Shown: positions 32,551-40,986 of the stretch, one piece after another | Numbering within the stretch: the stretch's first letter is position 1 | Layout: every line of letters begins with the position of its first letter | From: Oryzicola mucosus | GTDB lineage: Bacteria > Pseudomonadota > Alphaproteobacteria > Rhizobiales > Rhizobiaceae | DNA length: 64,000 bases | Reading direction: 5' to 3' | NCBI RefSeq assembly: GCF_014534685.1 | Contig: NZ_JACVVX010000003.1 | Coordinates: 310,001-374,000 of the forward strand | Position numbers and translations under genes: made by a program | Notes under the pieces: generated by a model | The model's database searches: none | Told to the model about the DNA's origin: nothing | What the model saw: only the letters and a program-made list of their open reading frames with translations

Positions 32551-33156
32551 ATGGACGGCTCAATGCGGGATTTTTTGATTGCGGCGGCAGCGATGTTTGT
32601 GGCCTCGGCAGCATCGGCTGCAGAACCGGTGAAAACATCGGCTGGCTGGACGGTGACCGCGGCCGCGGACGACAAGAAGTTCATCAGCCCGACCTGCACG
32701 CTGAGTTCTCCAGTTTCGGATGCGAAGACCCGCCTGCAACTCGTCAACGCCTTCGACAAATCAGCGCCGCTGCCCACACGCGGCAGCGCGTTGCTGATCG
32801 TCACCGTTCCGGACGTGTTGTCAAAGGAGCGCCGCGCCTCGCTGAAAGGCGCTGAAGTCGCTATTCCCGGCCAAACCGACTGGAAAGACCGCACCGTCGG
32901 CTGGCGGGCCGGCAAGGAGGGCGGCACAATTCGCCTCTCCATCGACCCCAAGATCGACGCAGCGCTCAAGCCCTTTGTTCGCGGCAAGGAACTCACTGTT
33001 CAAGTCCCCGTCGAAGGCGGCGAGGCAAAGTCCTACAGTGTCCCGCTTAAGGGCTCGGCCGAAGCCATTTTCGCCTATGAGAAATGTCTGGCCGAGGTGG
33101 TTTGGAAAACGAGCCTGCCCGCTGCGACAGCCGCAGCACAGAACGACGAGGAATGA
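32551..33156 (+). CDS. Exported protein of unknown function
   Basis: 201-residue protein with a clear Sec signal peptide (FLIAAAAMFVASAASAAEP, cleavage near ASA-AEP). The mature part is beta-rich and has two cysteines (SPTCTLSS and YEKCLAEV) that could form a disulfide. Weak resemblance to invasion-associated-locus-B-type periplasmic proteins is possible but I cannot support a firm family call. A second ATG at 32563 is an equally good start. It lies 86 bases after the YciI gene and converges on the dehydrogenase gene; whether it belongs to the ring-cleavage operon is uncertain. Confidence 0.65.
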   Translation: MDGSMRDFLIAAAAMFVASAASAAEPVKTSAGWTVTAAADDKKFISPTCTLSSPVSDAKTRLQLVNAFDKSAPLPTRGSALLIVTVPDVLSKERRASLKGAEVAIPGQTDWKDRTVGWRAGKEGGTIRLSIDPKIDAALKPFVRGKELTVQVPVEGGEAKSYSVPLKGSAEAIFAYEKCLAEVVWKTSLPAATAAAQNDEE

Positions 33157-33180
33157 CGGAGTAGTGGGAGCCGTGGCCGT

Positions 33181-34044
33181 TCAGGTTTTGGCTCGGTCCA
33201 ACCGCTTCTCCAGCACCCCCGCCACCGTCTCCGCCAATCCCCTCCCTTCGGCAACCCCACAGGCGCCCATGCGTTCCTGAACCTCGGCGATTTCGCGGGC
33301 AAGGCCGCCGTTCAGGCCGAGCGCGTCGAGGGTGGCGGCGCTCTCGTGCATTTCGGCAGCACGGCGCTTGCCATGCCTCGTGGTGCGTTCGAACTGGTAT
33401 TCGGCAAAGTCGGGCCAGTTCAGTCCGGGATATGAATTCGACAGCGATGCAAGGATCTCACCGAAACAGCCGGAGGCGCGAGCGGCCAAGAGCGCCTCGA
33501 CCGTGATCGCCTCCAGCCCCTTGACGAACAGCGACCGCACCATCTTGATCGCGGTTGCCGCCCCCGGCTCGTTGCCGGCTATCGAGGCGGAAAACCCAAG
33601 CGCCAACAGGTCGGGCAACAGCCTCTCCGCCGGCTGTCCCGCCAACAGAACCGGTGTCGTGTGCTTCTTCGGATGCACCGGCGCCATGACGGCCATGTCG
33701 AGATATTCGGCCCCAGCCGCCTCCACGGCCGCGGCCGTCTCCCGCTTGCGACCGGGCGAGACGGAGTTGATGTCGATCAGGACCTGTCCCTGCCGCAGAT
33801 GCGGCAGCAGCGGCCCCACCGCCAGAAAACTTTGGTCGGCGGTGACGGCGCTGAAAATCCAGTCGGCGTCCCCGAGCCCCGCGATGCCAACCGGCATCGC
33901 TCCCCGCTCCTCCATCGCCGCGCGTATCTTGGCGTCCGTGCGGTCGAGCAGGATGTCGTAGGCCAAGACAGAAAGGCCGGGCCGGCTCAACCCTTCGTGA
34001 AAGGCGCGTGCCGCTTCGCCATAACCCAGGAACCCGATCTTCAT
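33181..34044 (-). CDS. NAD(P)-dependent dehydrogenase with DUF1932-type C-terminal domain
   Basis: 287-residue enzyme resembling 6-phosphogluconate/3-hydroxyisobutyrate dehydrogenases. The N-terminal Rossmann motif GFLGYGEAARAFHEGL is followed by the DINSVSPGRKRETAAAVEAAGAEYLDMAVMAP substrate block. The catalytic-lysine region is IKMVRSLFVKGLEAI, and the C-terminal helical domain is of the DUF1932 kind. It is the last gene of the minus-strand Gal operon. No LigC (the usual semialdehyde dehydrogenase of the protocatechuate 4,5-pathway) is present, so it may perform that or another oxidation (inference). Confidence 0.82.
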   Translation of the reverse strand: MKIGFLGYGEAARAFHEGLSRPGLSVLAYDILLDRTDAKIRAAMEERGAMPVGIAGLGDADWIFSAVTADQSFLAVGPLLPHLRQGQVLIDINSVSPGRKRETAAAVEAAGAEYLDMAVMAPVHPKKHTTPVLLAGQPAERLLPDLLALGFSASIAGNEPGAATAIKMVRSLFVKGLEAITVEALLAARASGCFGEILASLSNSYPGLNWPDFAEYQFERTTRHGKRRAAEMHESAATLDALGLNGGLAREIAEVQERMGACGVAEGRGLAETVAGVLEKRLDRAKT

Positions 34045-34060
34045 GGTCGCAACCCCTGCC

Positions 34061-35110
34061 TCAGCCGAATATCAACCCATCGAACAGTTTCCGCGCCGTG
34101 CGCAGCACCGCCGCATCGGTCACCTGCCCGTCCCGAACCGTGGCGATCACGCTCATCTCGCCGGTAGGGTGTTCCACCGAAATCAGCTTCTCATCGCCGT
34201 CGGGCACGGTGGCGAGGTCGGCCGCCGGCCCTTCCGGCAGCAAACAGGCGGTAGCAATACTGACCGCGCCCAGAACGCCAATGGCGTCGTGGCAGCGATG
34301 CGGGATGAAGGTGCGGGTCGAGATTGCCCCGCCGTGGCTCGCCGCCGATACCATTGTCATCTTGGGCACGGATTTCTGCGCCACGTCGCCGAGATTCATC
34401 ATCGCCCCGGCCTTGAGCCGTATCGCCTCTAGCCTCTCCCGCAATGCCTGGTTGGCTTCCAGTTCCTCAGGGGTCTCCGTGCCCGCCACACCAAGGTCGG
34501 CGGCGCGCATCACCACGCAGGGCATGCCGTTGTCGATCAGCGTGCAGTCAATGCCGTCGATCACGTCGACGGCATTGCCGGTGGGCAGCAGCGCGCCGCA
34601 GCTCGAACCCGCCGTATCGGCGAAGCTTATCGGGATGGGCGCGGCCGTTCCCGGCACGCCGTCTATCCGCGCATCGCCGGCGTAGGTAACGATACCTCCC
34701 GGCGTCTCGACGCGCGCGGTCGCAAGCTGGCCGGTGTTTTCCATGAAGATGCGGACTTCGGTCTGCCTCTCCCGGGCCCTCACCAACCCACGCTCGATGG
34801 CAAACGGGCCGACGCCGGCAAGGATGTTGCCGCAGTTCTGGCCATCGCTGACAACGGCGCGGTCTACGAACACCTGCAGAAACAGATAGTCGACATCGAC
34901 CCCCTCGCGTGCCGATCGCTTTACGACCGCTACCTTGGAGGTCAGCGGGTTGGCGCCGCCCATGCCGTCGATCTGGCGGTGATCGGGCGAGCCCATGGCG
35001 CGCAGCAGGAATACGTCGCGGTCTGCAGGCAGGTCTTCGGCCAGGAAGTAACCGCCCTTCGAGGTTCCACCCCGCATCCACATGCAGGGAATGCCGGTCT
35101 CAGTGGACAT
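34061..35110 (-). CDS. galD: 4-oxalomesaconate tautomerase (GalD/PrpF family)
   Basis: 349-residue PrpF-family isomerase. Hallmarks are the opening IPCMWMRGGTSKGGYFLAEDLP, DGQNCGNILAGVGPFAIERGLV with its catalytic cysteine region, TAGSSCGALLPTGNAVD, and a late PHRCHDAIGVLGAVSIAT. In gallate degradation GalD converts the keto and enol tautomers of 4-oxalomesaconate before hydration. The start at 35110 fits the MSTETGIPCMW beginning common in this family; an extension to 35155 is rejected. It lies with GalC- and GalB-like genes, which makes the assignment firm, although PrpF homologues also act in the methylcitrate pathway. Confidence 0.87.
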   Translation of the reverse strand: MSTETGIPCMWMRGGTSKGGYFLAEDLPADRDVFLLRAMGSPDHRQIDGMGGANPLTSKVAVVKRSAREGVDVDYLFLQVFVDRAVVSDGQNCGNILAGVGPFAIERGLVRARERQTEVRIFMENTGQLATARVETPGGIVTYAGDARIDGVPGTAAPIPISFADTAGSSCGALLPTGNAVDVIDGIDCTLIDNGMPCVVMRAADLGVAGTETPEELEANQALRERLEAIRLKAGAMMNLGDVAQKSVPKMTMVSAASHGGAISTRTFIPHRCHDAIGVLGAVSIATACLLPEGPAADLATVPDGDEKLISVEHPTGEMSVIATVRDGQVTDAAVLRTARKLFDGLIFG

Positions 35111-35170
35111 GGGAAGGCCTTGCGGCGGCAATTTCGGCGGCGAAGACCCCATCACCGTCTCGCCCTACGG

Positions 35171-35310
35171 GCTCGCCACCTCTCCCCCATATTATGGAGG
35201 CGAGGAACCCAAGCTGGTTGAACGCAGCCACTGTTGAGGCCGCGTTCCTCTCCCCTACGAAGTGGGGGAGAGGTGGTTTGCGGAGCAAACCGGTGAGTGG
35301 GTGCAGCGGC
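35171..35310. repeat. Tandem-hairpin intergenic element (candidate dispersed rhizobial repeat)
   Basis: The 227-bp gap between galD and the upstream aldolase gene contains three hairpins in a row. The first is an imperfect CCTC...GAGG stem near 35171-35200. The second is a perfect CCTCTCCCC/GGGGAGAGG stem (35247-35255/35265-35273), and the third GGTTTGC-GGA-GCAAACC (35275-35291). It is non-coding. This arrangement resembles abundant palindromic repeats in rhizobial genomes; copy number elsewhere is unknown to me. Confidence 0.55.
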
Positions 35311-35337
35311 TTTTGAAGGATGGCGCCCATCGCCCCC

Positions 35338-36009
35338 TCACACATATTTCAAACCCTTCTCGGCCAAACGCTCGCGCATTTTGTAGAGGTCGAGGCCAAG
35401 TTCTCCAGCGGCGAGACGCTTGCGCTTGTCGTCCTCGGCGGCGATGCGTGCCTCGGCCTGCCTGGCCACCTCTTCCGCTTCCTCGCGCCGGACCACGCAG
35501 ACGCCATCGTCGTCAGCCACGATGACATCGCCAGGATTGACCAGCGCGCCGGCGCAGACCACTCGAACGTTGACCGAACCGAGCGTTTCCTTGACCGTAC
35601 CCTGTGCGGAGATTGCCTTCGACCAAACGGGAAACTTCATCATCGTCAGGTCGGCAACGTCGCGCACGCCGGCATCGATAATCAGCCCCTTGCAGCCGCG
35701 TGCCTGCGCCGACGTCGCCAGCAGGTCGCCGAAATAGCCGTCCTCGCACGGACTGGTCGGTGCCAGAAGCAGGATATCGCCCGCCTTGAGCTGTTCGATG
35801 GCGACGTGCAGCATCCAGTTGTCGCCGGGCGGCACGGAGATGGTTATGGCACTCGCTGCCAGTCGCGCGCCCGGATAGATCGGTCGCATATAGGATGCGA
35901 GCATCCCTTTGCGCCCTTGCGCCTCGTGCACGGTGGCGACGCCACAGGCTGCCAGCCGCTCGATGATCGCGGGATCGGCTCGTTCGATGGTCTGGACCAC
36001 GATACCCAT
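35338..36009 (-). CDS. galC: 4-carboxy-4-hydroxy-2-oxoadipate aldolase (GalC/LigK, RraA fold)
   Basis: 223-residue RraA-fold aldolase. The glycine-rich [26 protein letters not shown] block holds the conserved substrate- and metal-binding residues (G, R and D), preceded by [28 protein letters not shown]. It cleaves 4-carboxy-4-hydroxy-2-oxoadipate into pyruvate and oxaloacetate, the last step of the gallate and protocatechuate 4,5-pathways, with a divalent metal. Start 36009 has a GGGAG site; the longer frame to 36246 lies inside galB. It follows galB by 11 bases. Confidence 0.88.
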   Translation of the reverse strand: MGIVVQTIERADPAIIERLAACGVATVHEAQGRKGMLASYMRPIYPGARLAASAITISVPPGDNWMLHVAIEQLKAGDILLLAPTSPCEDGYFGDLLATSAQARGCKGLIIDAGVRDVADLTMMKFPVWSKAISAQGTVKETLGSVNVRVVCAGALVNPGDVIVADDDGVCVVRREEAEEVARQAEARIAAEDDKRKRLAAGELGLDLYKMRERLAEKGLKYV

Positions 36010-36020
36010 CGGCTTCTCCC

Positions 36021-36749
36021 TCAAAGCTCGTCGACGGTGCGCGGAAACACCGACTGGAATCCTTCCGCGTGGGTCGATTTGCGGCCGCCCGACTGGCCGC
36101 CGGAGTTGCGCATGAAATGGTTGCCGCGGTTCTCGGCAACGTTTTTGTAGTAGTGCCAGAGATGCTCCTGCCCTTCCATGCACTGGATCGCGGCCCATTT
36201 TTTGTCCCACACCGGCGAGATGTCGAGAAACACGTCCGGCTTCCACTCCATCTGCTCGGTCTGATGCGGCTCGAAGAGATAAAGCTGCGGCGCGCCGAGA
36301 ACCTTTTCACCGGGATTATGGCCCCAGGCCTGGGCGATCATGCGCGCCTCCAGCGCCACCTGCGTCGCATACATATGGTCGGTGTTGTAGGGGTCCCATT
36401 TGGAATGGCTCAGCATGAAGTCGGGCTGGACCTTGCGGATGACATCGACGATCCGGTACTTCGCGTCGCGGTCGACTTCGAGCGGATAGTCGCCCAGGTC
36501 GAAAAACTGGATGTCGTGCACGTCAAGCGCCTTGGCCGCATTCTCCGCCTCGATTTTGCGCGCCGCCTTGACCTTTTCCAGCGTCATGCCCTCGTTCTTC
36601 CACAGCTTGGCGCTTTCGCCGCGCTCGCCATAGGACAGGCAGATCACTGAAACCTCGTAGCCCTTGGACGCATGCAGCGCGATGGCGCCGCCGCAGCGCC
36701 AGACGAAATCAGCGGAATGCGCTGAGATGACGAGTGCCGTCTTTGCCAT
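36021..36749 (-). CDS. galB: 4-oxalomesaconate hydratase (GalB, PIG-L fold)
   Basis: 242-residue PIG-L/LmbE-family protein. The zinc motif is [10 protein letters not shown] (H11 and D14), with further family segments [30 protein letters not shown] and [17 protein letters not shown]. The Pseudomonas gallate-pathway enzyme GalB, which hydrates 4-oxalomesaconate, belongs to this otherwise deacetylase-dominated family. Direct linkage to galC and galD homologues supports that role over N-acetylglucosamine deacetylation. Confidence 0.88.
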   Translation of the reverse strand: MAKTALVISAHSADFVWRCGGAIALHASKGYEVSVICLSYGERGESAKLWKNEGMTLEKVKAARKIEAENAAKALDVHDIQFFDLGDYPLEVDRDAKYRIVDVIRKVQPDFMLSHSKWDPYNTDHMYATQVALEARMIAQAWGHNPGEKVLGAPQLYLFEPHQTEQMEWKPDVFLDISPVWDKKWAAIQCMEGQEHLWHYYKNVAENRGNHFMRNSGGQSGGRKSTHAEGFQSVFPRTVDEL

Positions 36750-36755
36750 ATCGGA

Positions 36756-37721
36756 TTAGCCCTTCTTGTCTGCGCCCACGGGGGGCGTGCCGTGGGTGTG
36801 GAATGTCTCGATGGTCTTCAGGCCCCACGCCTGGCCCTTCTTGCGTTCGGTCTCGGTCCAGGTGACGGTTGGCCAGTCCGGCCTAAGGATCAGCCGAGCG
36901 CCTGCATTGGCGAGCTCGACGCGGTTGCCCGCAGGCTCCCAGACATAGAGGAAGAACGTGCCCTGGATCGCGTGCTTGTGCGGCCCGGTCTCGATATGGA
37001 CGCCGTTCTCCAGGAAGATGTCCGCGGCACGCAGGATATCCTCGCGCTGATCCACCGCATAGGTGACGTGGTGGAAACGTCCCTGCCCTCCGCCATGGTC
37101 TTCGGAATAGGCGATGTCGTAGCTCTTGTTGTTGACGGTGAACCAGCAACCGCCCAGCCGCCCGTTGTCGAGCTGGATCTGCTCGGTTACCCGGCTGCCC
37201 AGCGCTTGGGTCATGAAGTCTCGGATGACCGAAACGTCGGCCGCCAGAAGATTGAGATGGTCGAGCCGGCGCGGACAGCAGCCCCGGCCGTGATAGCGCT
37301 GTGCGATGTTCTTCAGGGCCGGCCGTTCAGCTTCCGGAGCCTCATAGATTTTCGTATCGTAGTAGAGTTCGAAAATATGCCCGTCGGGATCGGTGAAACG
37401 ATAGGCGCGGCCATGGCCGGCATCGCCATCGACCCAACCTATGCCGCAGCCCATCGCCTCGATGACCGCGACCCGCCGCTCCAGCGCCTGCGGCGATGCG
37501 GTGCGATAGGCGACATGACCGACCCCGGTGGTGTGATGGCGCGTCAATTTCAGCGTGTGGAATTCATAGTCGTCAAAGGCGCGCAGATAAGCGCAACCGT
37601 CTTCGAGCAGGCTCGGCGTCAGCCCGTAGACGCGGGTGAAGAAATCGAGGCTCTCCTCGAACTTGTCGGTATACAACTCGACGTGGCCGAGATGGGCGAC
37701 ATCGAAACACGGCTCCGTCAT
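36756..37721 (-). CDS. Type I extradiol dioxygenase (VOC family, catechol 2,3-dioxygenase-like)
   Basis: 321-residue two-domain VOC protein. The iron ligands expected for catechol 2,3-dioxygenases are present in the second half: H155 (RRLDHLNLLA), H218 (GRFHHVTYAVD) and E269 (NRVELANAG), with the neighbouring tyrosine (LYVWEP). The first domain begins LGHVELYTDKFEESLDFF. It is probably the first gene of the minus-strand operon with galB-galC-galD and the dehydrogenase. It gives the region a second, evolutionarily unrelated ring-cleaving enzyme beside LigAB; the substrate is probably a catechol or alkyl/acyl catechol. Confidence 0.86.
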   Translation of the reverse strand: MTEPCFDVAHLGHVELYTDKFEESLDFFTRVYGLTPSLLEDGCAYLRAFDDYEFHTLKLTRHHTTGVGHVAYRTASPQALERRVAVIEAMGCGIGWVDGDAGHGRAYRFTDPDGHIFELYYDTKIYEAPEAERPALKNIAQRYHGRGCCPRRLDHLNLLAADVSVIRDFMTQALGSRVTEQIQLDNGRLGGCWFTVNNKSYDIAYSEDHGGGQGRFHHVTYAVDQREDILRAADIFLENGVHIETGPHKHAIQGTFFLYVWEPAGNRVELANAGARLILRPDWPTVTWTETERKKGQAWGLKTIETFHTHGTPPVGADKKG

Positions 37722-37928
37722 GCCCCGGCCCTCCCGCAGGCAATGGCGGCGGTACGCAAATCGCTCATTCTCTCCTCCCGGCCTTGCATCCGGTCGCTTT
37801 CAGCACCCAAACAACACGACAATGTATTCTTTATGCGCCATTCGATGACGCGTCTCAACACGAAAATTCCGGAAATGTCTGTATTTTCGCGGAGAGCCTG
37901 AAATTTCGTGATTGCAGTTTTGATTCTC

Positions 37929-37938
37929 ATGTATACAT
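37929..37938. promoter_or_regulatory. GntR/FCD-type operator, site 3 (before metF-like gene)
   Basis: ATGTATACAT palindrome in the divergent gap between the VOC dioxygenase and MetF-like genes, identical to the core of site 2 at 30159-30168. It could control the Gal operon, the MetF gene or both. Confidence 0.62.
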
Positions 37939-37970
37939 TCTGGCTTAAGGATATGGGCGGGAGGTCTGGA

Positions 37971-38891
37971 ATGGGTCTGTTCAGTTTTTCACGAAAGCCC
38001 AAGGCTTCCGAACTGGGGCCTGAAGCCTTCGACTTTGCCGAAAACTGGTCGATCGAGGTGATGCCGCGCACGGCGGCTAAGATCGAGGACTTCCGGACCC
38101 TGCTGCCCAAGGGCACCCGCGTCTACATCGCCCATATTGCCGGCACGCCCATCGAAGACATGGTGGCGACCGCCAAGCGGTTGAATGAGCAGGGTTTTCC
38201 GGTGATGCCGCATTTCCCGGCGCGCTGCATCGCCGATGCTGCGACACTTGAAGACTGGATCAAGCGCTATCGCGAAGAAGCGGATGTCCGGCAGGCACTG
38301 CTTCTGGGCGGCGGAAGCTCCACTCCGGAGGGCGAGCTTCACAGCTCGATCGAGATGATCGAGACGGGCCTGTTCGACCGCCACGGCTTTACCCACCTCC
38401 ACATAGCGGGTCATCCTGAAGGCAATGGCGACATCGACAAGGATGCCTCGACGACGAATGTCGACGCAGCACTTTTGTGGAAACAGGACTTTTCCAGCCG
38501 GACCGATGCCGACATGGCCATCGCCACGCAGTTCGCCTTCGAGGCCGAGGTGGTGACGGATTGGGCTGAGCGTATTCGCGACATGGGTGTCACCTTGCCG
38601 ATCCATGTCGGCATTGCTGGCCCGGCCAAGCTGCAGACGCTGATCAAATATGCAGTCTCCTGCGGCGTCGGTCCCTCGCTCAAGGTGTTGCAGAAACGCG
38701 CGCTCGATGTCACCCGCCTGCTCTTGCCCTATGAGCCGACCGAAGTGGTTGCCGGTCTCGCCGACTACAAGGCGAAACATCCCGACAGCCTGATCGAACA
38801 GCTTCATGTCTTTCCGCTGGGCGGCATTCAGCCCGCGGCCGAGTGGATGGCCAGGCACGCCACGGCAGACAGTAAGGTGGCTGCCGGATAG
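37971..38891 (+). CDS. Methylenetetrahydrofolate reductase-like protein
   Basis: 306-residue MetF-like TIM-barrel flavoprotein. It shows SIEVMPRTAAKIEDFRTLLPKGTRVYIAHIAGTPIEDMVATAKRLNEQGF, then RYREEADVRQALLLGGGS and FTHLHIAGHPEGN, which follow the FAD/folate-binding pattern. The usual MetF glutamate in the first strand appears as the E of SIEVMP. ATG 37971 has a GGGAGG site. In aromatic degraders that demethylate with tetrahydrofolate, MetF reoxidises 5-methyl-THF. The shared operator with the LigAB operon suggests such a role rather than methionine synthesis. Confidence 0.8.
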   Translation: MGLFSFSRKPKASELGPEAFDFAENWSIEVMPRTAAKIEDFRTLLPKGTRVYIAHIAGTPIEDMVATAKRLNEQGFPVMPHFPARCIADAATLEDWIKRYREEADVRQALLLGGGSSTPEGELHSSIEMIETGLFDRHGFTHLHIAGHPEGNGDIDKDASTTNVDAALLWKQDFSSRTDADMAIATQFAFEAEVVTDWAERIRDMGVTLPIHVGIAGPAKLQTLIKYAVSCGVGPSLKVLQKRALDVTRLLLPYEPTEVVAGLADYKAKHPDSLIEQLHVFPLGGIQPAAEWMARHATADSKVAAG

Positions 38892-39001
38892 CATCAGCAC
38901 CTGTCCGGTCTCGCAACCTTCCTTGCATCATCGCCGCGAGTATGCACTGCGCGGCTGCCTTGCCGATGAGACCCTCTGAAACTTGCTCTCCGCGCTGACG
39001 C

Positions 39002-39010
39002 TGTATACAT
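39002..39010. promoter_or_regulatory. GntR/FCD-type operator, site 4 (before metE-like gene)
   Basis: TGTATACAT, containing the same TGTATACA core as sites 1-3, 40 bp upstream of the MetE-like start codon. The 158-bp gap between the two genes otherwise holds no visible gene. Confidence 0.58.
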
Positions 39011-39049
39011 GGCTGCAGTCGAATTGCTGACTTGATTCAGGAGGATTTC

Positions 39050-40174
39050 ATGCTCGTCCAAACCCCGCCCTTCCGTGCCGATCATGTCGGTTCGCTGCTC
39101 CGAAACGCCTCGGTCAAAGCTGCGCGGCATCGGTTTTTCGACGAGCATGCGACCGGCCGCGAGGAACTGACGGAGGTCGAGGACGAGGCAATCCGCGATG
39201 CGGTGAAGCTGCAGGAAGATGTCGGCCTGCCAGTCGCCACCGATGGCGAAATCCGCCGCTCTTTCTGGCACTATGATTTCATGCAGGACCTGACCGGCTT
39301 CGAATTCGTCCAGCGCGAGGTCACCACAGGCATCCACTTCAAGGGCGCCAACACCAAGCCGATTTTTCCGACCATCACCGGCCCGCTCGACTTTCCCGAA
39401 GATCACCCCATGCTGGACCACTATCGATTTTTGGCCTCGACCACGAAGGTCATGCCGAAAATCTCGATCCCTGGGCCGAGCTGCTGTCATTTCCGCGTCG
39501 CCAAGAGCGATATCGGCTGGAAGCCCTATAGCGACGATGTCGAGTTGCTGTTTTCCGACCTCGCCAAGACCTACAAGAAGGCCGTGGACGCCTTCTACCA
39601 GGCCGGCTGCCGCTACCTTCAGATGGACGACATTTTCTTCGCCTATCTGTGCGACCCGAAAATCCGCGCCGAAAAGAAAGCCGAGGGACTGGATCCCGAC
39701 TGGCTGATCGACCAGTACGCCAAGATGATGCATGACGCCATCGCCGACCGCCCGGCCGACATGGTCATCGGCATGCATATGTGCCGAGGCAATTTCAAAT
39801 CCACCTGGGTGGCCGAAGGCGCCTATGATCCGGCGGCCGATGCCGTGTTCAACAAGACCGGCGTCGACATCTATTTCATGGAATACGACACCGACCGCGC
39901 GGGCGGATTGCAGCCTCTGAAACTCCTGCCCAAGGGCAAGAAGCGCGTGCTGCCCGGCTTCATCACGACGAAGACGGGCGAATTGGAAACGATCGACGAT
40001 CTGCGCCGCAAATTCGACGAGGCCGCCAAATACGCCGATCTCGATCAGATGGGCATCGCCCCGCAATGCGGGTTTTCCTCCACAGAGGAAGGCAATTCCA
40101 TCACCGTTGACGATCAGAAGCGCAAGCTGGAACTCGTCGTCAAAACAGCTGAGGCGATCTGGGGATCGGTGTAA
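39050..40174 (+). CDS. MetE C-terminal-domain-like (cobalamin-independent methyltransferase) protein
   Basis: 374-residue protein equivalent only to the catalytic C-terminal half of cobalamin-independent methionine synthase. Zinc ligands are visible as H243-M-C245 (GMHMCRGN) and C340 (IAPQCGFSS); the DDIFFAYL and GPLDFPEDHPM segments agree. Stand-alone proteins of this sort often transfer methyl groups between small thiols, folates or corrinoids rather than make methionine. A CAGGAGG site lies five bases before ATG 39050. Co-regulation with MetF and the ring-cleavage genes suggests that it handles methyl groups released from methoxy-aromatics (inference). Confidence 0.8.
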   Translation: MLVQTPPFRADHVGSLLRNASVKAARHRFFDEHATGREELTEVEDEAIRDAVKLQEDVGLPVATDGEIRRSFWHYDFMQDLTGFEFVQREVTTGIHFKGANTKPIFPTITGPLDFPEDHPMLDHYRFLASTTKVMPKISIPGPSCCHFRVAKSDIGWKPYSDDVELLFSDLAKTYKKAVDAFYQAGCRYLQMDDIFFAYLCDPKIRAEKKAEGLDPDWLIDQYAKMMHDAIADRPADMVIGMHMCRGNFKSTWVAEGAYDPAADAVFNKTGVDIYFMEYDTDRAGGLQPLKLLPKGKKRVLPGFITTKTGELETIDDLRRKFDEAAKYADLDQMGIAPQCGFSSTEEGNSITVDDQKRKLELVVKTAEAIWGSV

Positions 40175-40188
40175 GAGTGCTTGCTGCC

Positions 40189-40213
40189 TGCCACCGCAGA
40201 TTTGCCGGTGGCA
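40189..40213. terminator. Hairpin between convergent metE-like and livF genes
   Basis: TGCCACCG-N9-CGGTGGCA, an 8-bp stem in the 101-bp convergent gap. There is no T-tract on either strand, so termination, if any, would be weak or Rho-assisted. Confidence 0.4.
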
Positions 40214-40275
40214 AGCGGCGGCGAAGACAACATGCTGATCCGGGCGCGGTTTGATCGTCTTGCACCCAGCATCGA

Positions 40276-40986
40276 TCAACCGACGCCGAGATAGCTTTCC
40301 ATCAGCGCCGGATCGACCGCCAGTTCGCCAGCCGGTCCGGTCCGCTTGACTTCGCCCAGTTCGACCAGATAGCCGAAATCGGCGATCTCCAGGGCCGCGC
40401 GCGCATTTTGTTCGACCAAGAGAACCGACACGCCGGTGGTCCGCAGTTCGGCGACGATGCGCAAGATGTCGGCGACGATCTTGGGCGCCAGGCCAAGGCT
40501 GGGTTCGTCCAAAAGCAGCAGGCGCGGCCGGCTCATCAGCGCTCGGGCCAGCGCCAGCATCTGGCGTTCGCCGCCCGACAGGGTGCCGGCGAGCTGTTTC
40601 CGTCGCTCGGCGAGGCGCGGAAAGCGGTCGTAAAGCTCACCGCGCGTCTCGTTGCGTTCGGCTGCGGTTCGCAGGAAGCCGCCCAACTCGATATTGTCCT
40701 CCACGCTCATCGAGCCGAACAATTCGCGCTTTTCGGGCACCAGGCACATGCCGGCGGCGACGCGTGCTTCGACCGAGCGCGGCACAGGCTTGCCGTCATA
40801 AAGGATCGTGCCGGTCGAGGGCACCACGCCCATTGCCGCGTTCAACAGCGTCGTCTTGCCCGCGCCGTTGGCGCCGATCACGGTGACGATGCTGCCTGGC
40901 TCCATGCTGAGCGAAATGCCGTGCAGCACCTCGGCATGACCGTAGGAGACATGGATGTTCTTGAGATCGAGCAGGCTGCCGGTCAT
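40276..40986 (-). CDS. livF: Branched-chain-type ABC transporter ATPase LivF
   Basis: 236-residue ATPase, standard LivF length. Walker [10 protein letters not shown], the [15 protein letters not shown] signature, Walker [14 protein letters not shown] and the C-terminal [17 protein letters not shown] (the usual LivF ending) are present. It pairs with the fused LivM-LivG protein just upstream, overlapping it by four bases (ATGA). In this locus the importer most likely carries an aromatic acid such as a hydroxycinnamate; Liv-type systems for aromatic acids are known. Confidence 0.9.
   Translation of the reverse strand: MTGSLLDLKNIHVSYGHAEVLHGISLSMEPGSIVTVIGANGAGKTTLLNAAMGVVPSTGTILYDGKPVPRSVEARVAAGMCLVPEKRELFGSMSVEDNIELGGFLRTAAERNETRGELYDRFPRLAERRKQLAGTLSGGERQMLALARALMSRPRLLLLDEPSLGLAPKIVADILRIVAELRTTGVSVLLVEQNARAALEIADFGYLVELGEVKRTGPAGELAVDPALMESYLGVG

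Noticed and set aside
39050-40174. Full-length methionine synthase MetE
   Set aside because: Only the catalytic C-terminal half is present; length and neighbours do not support a complete MetE.
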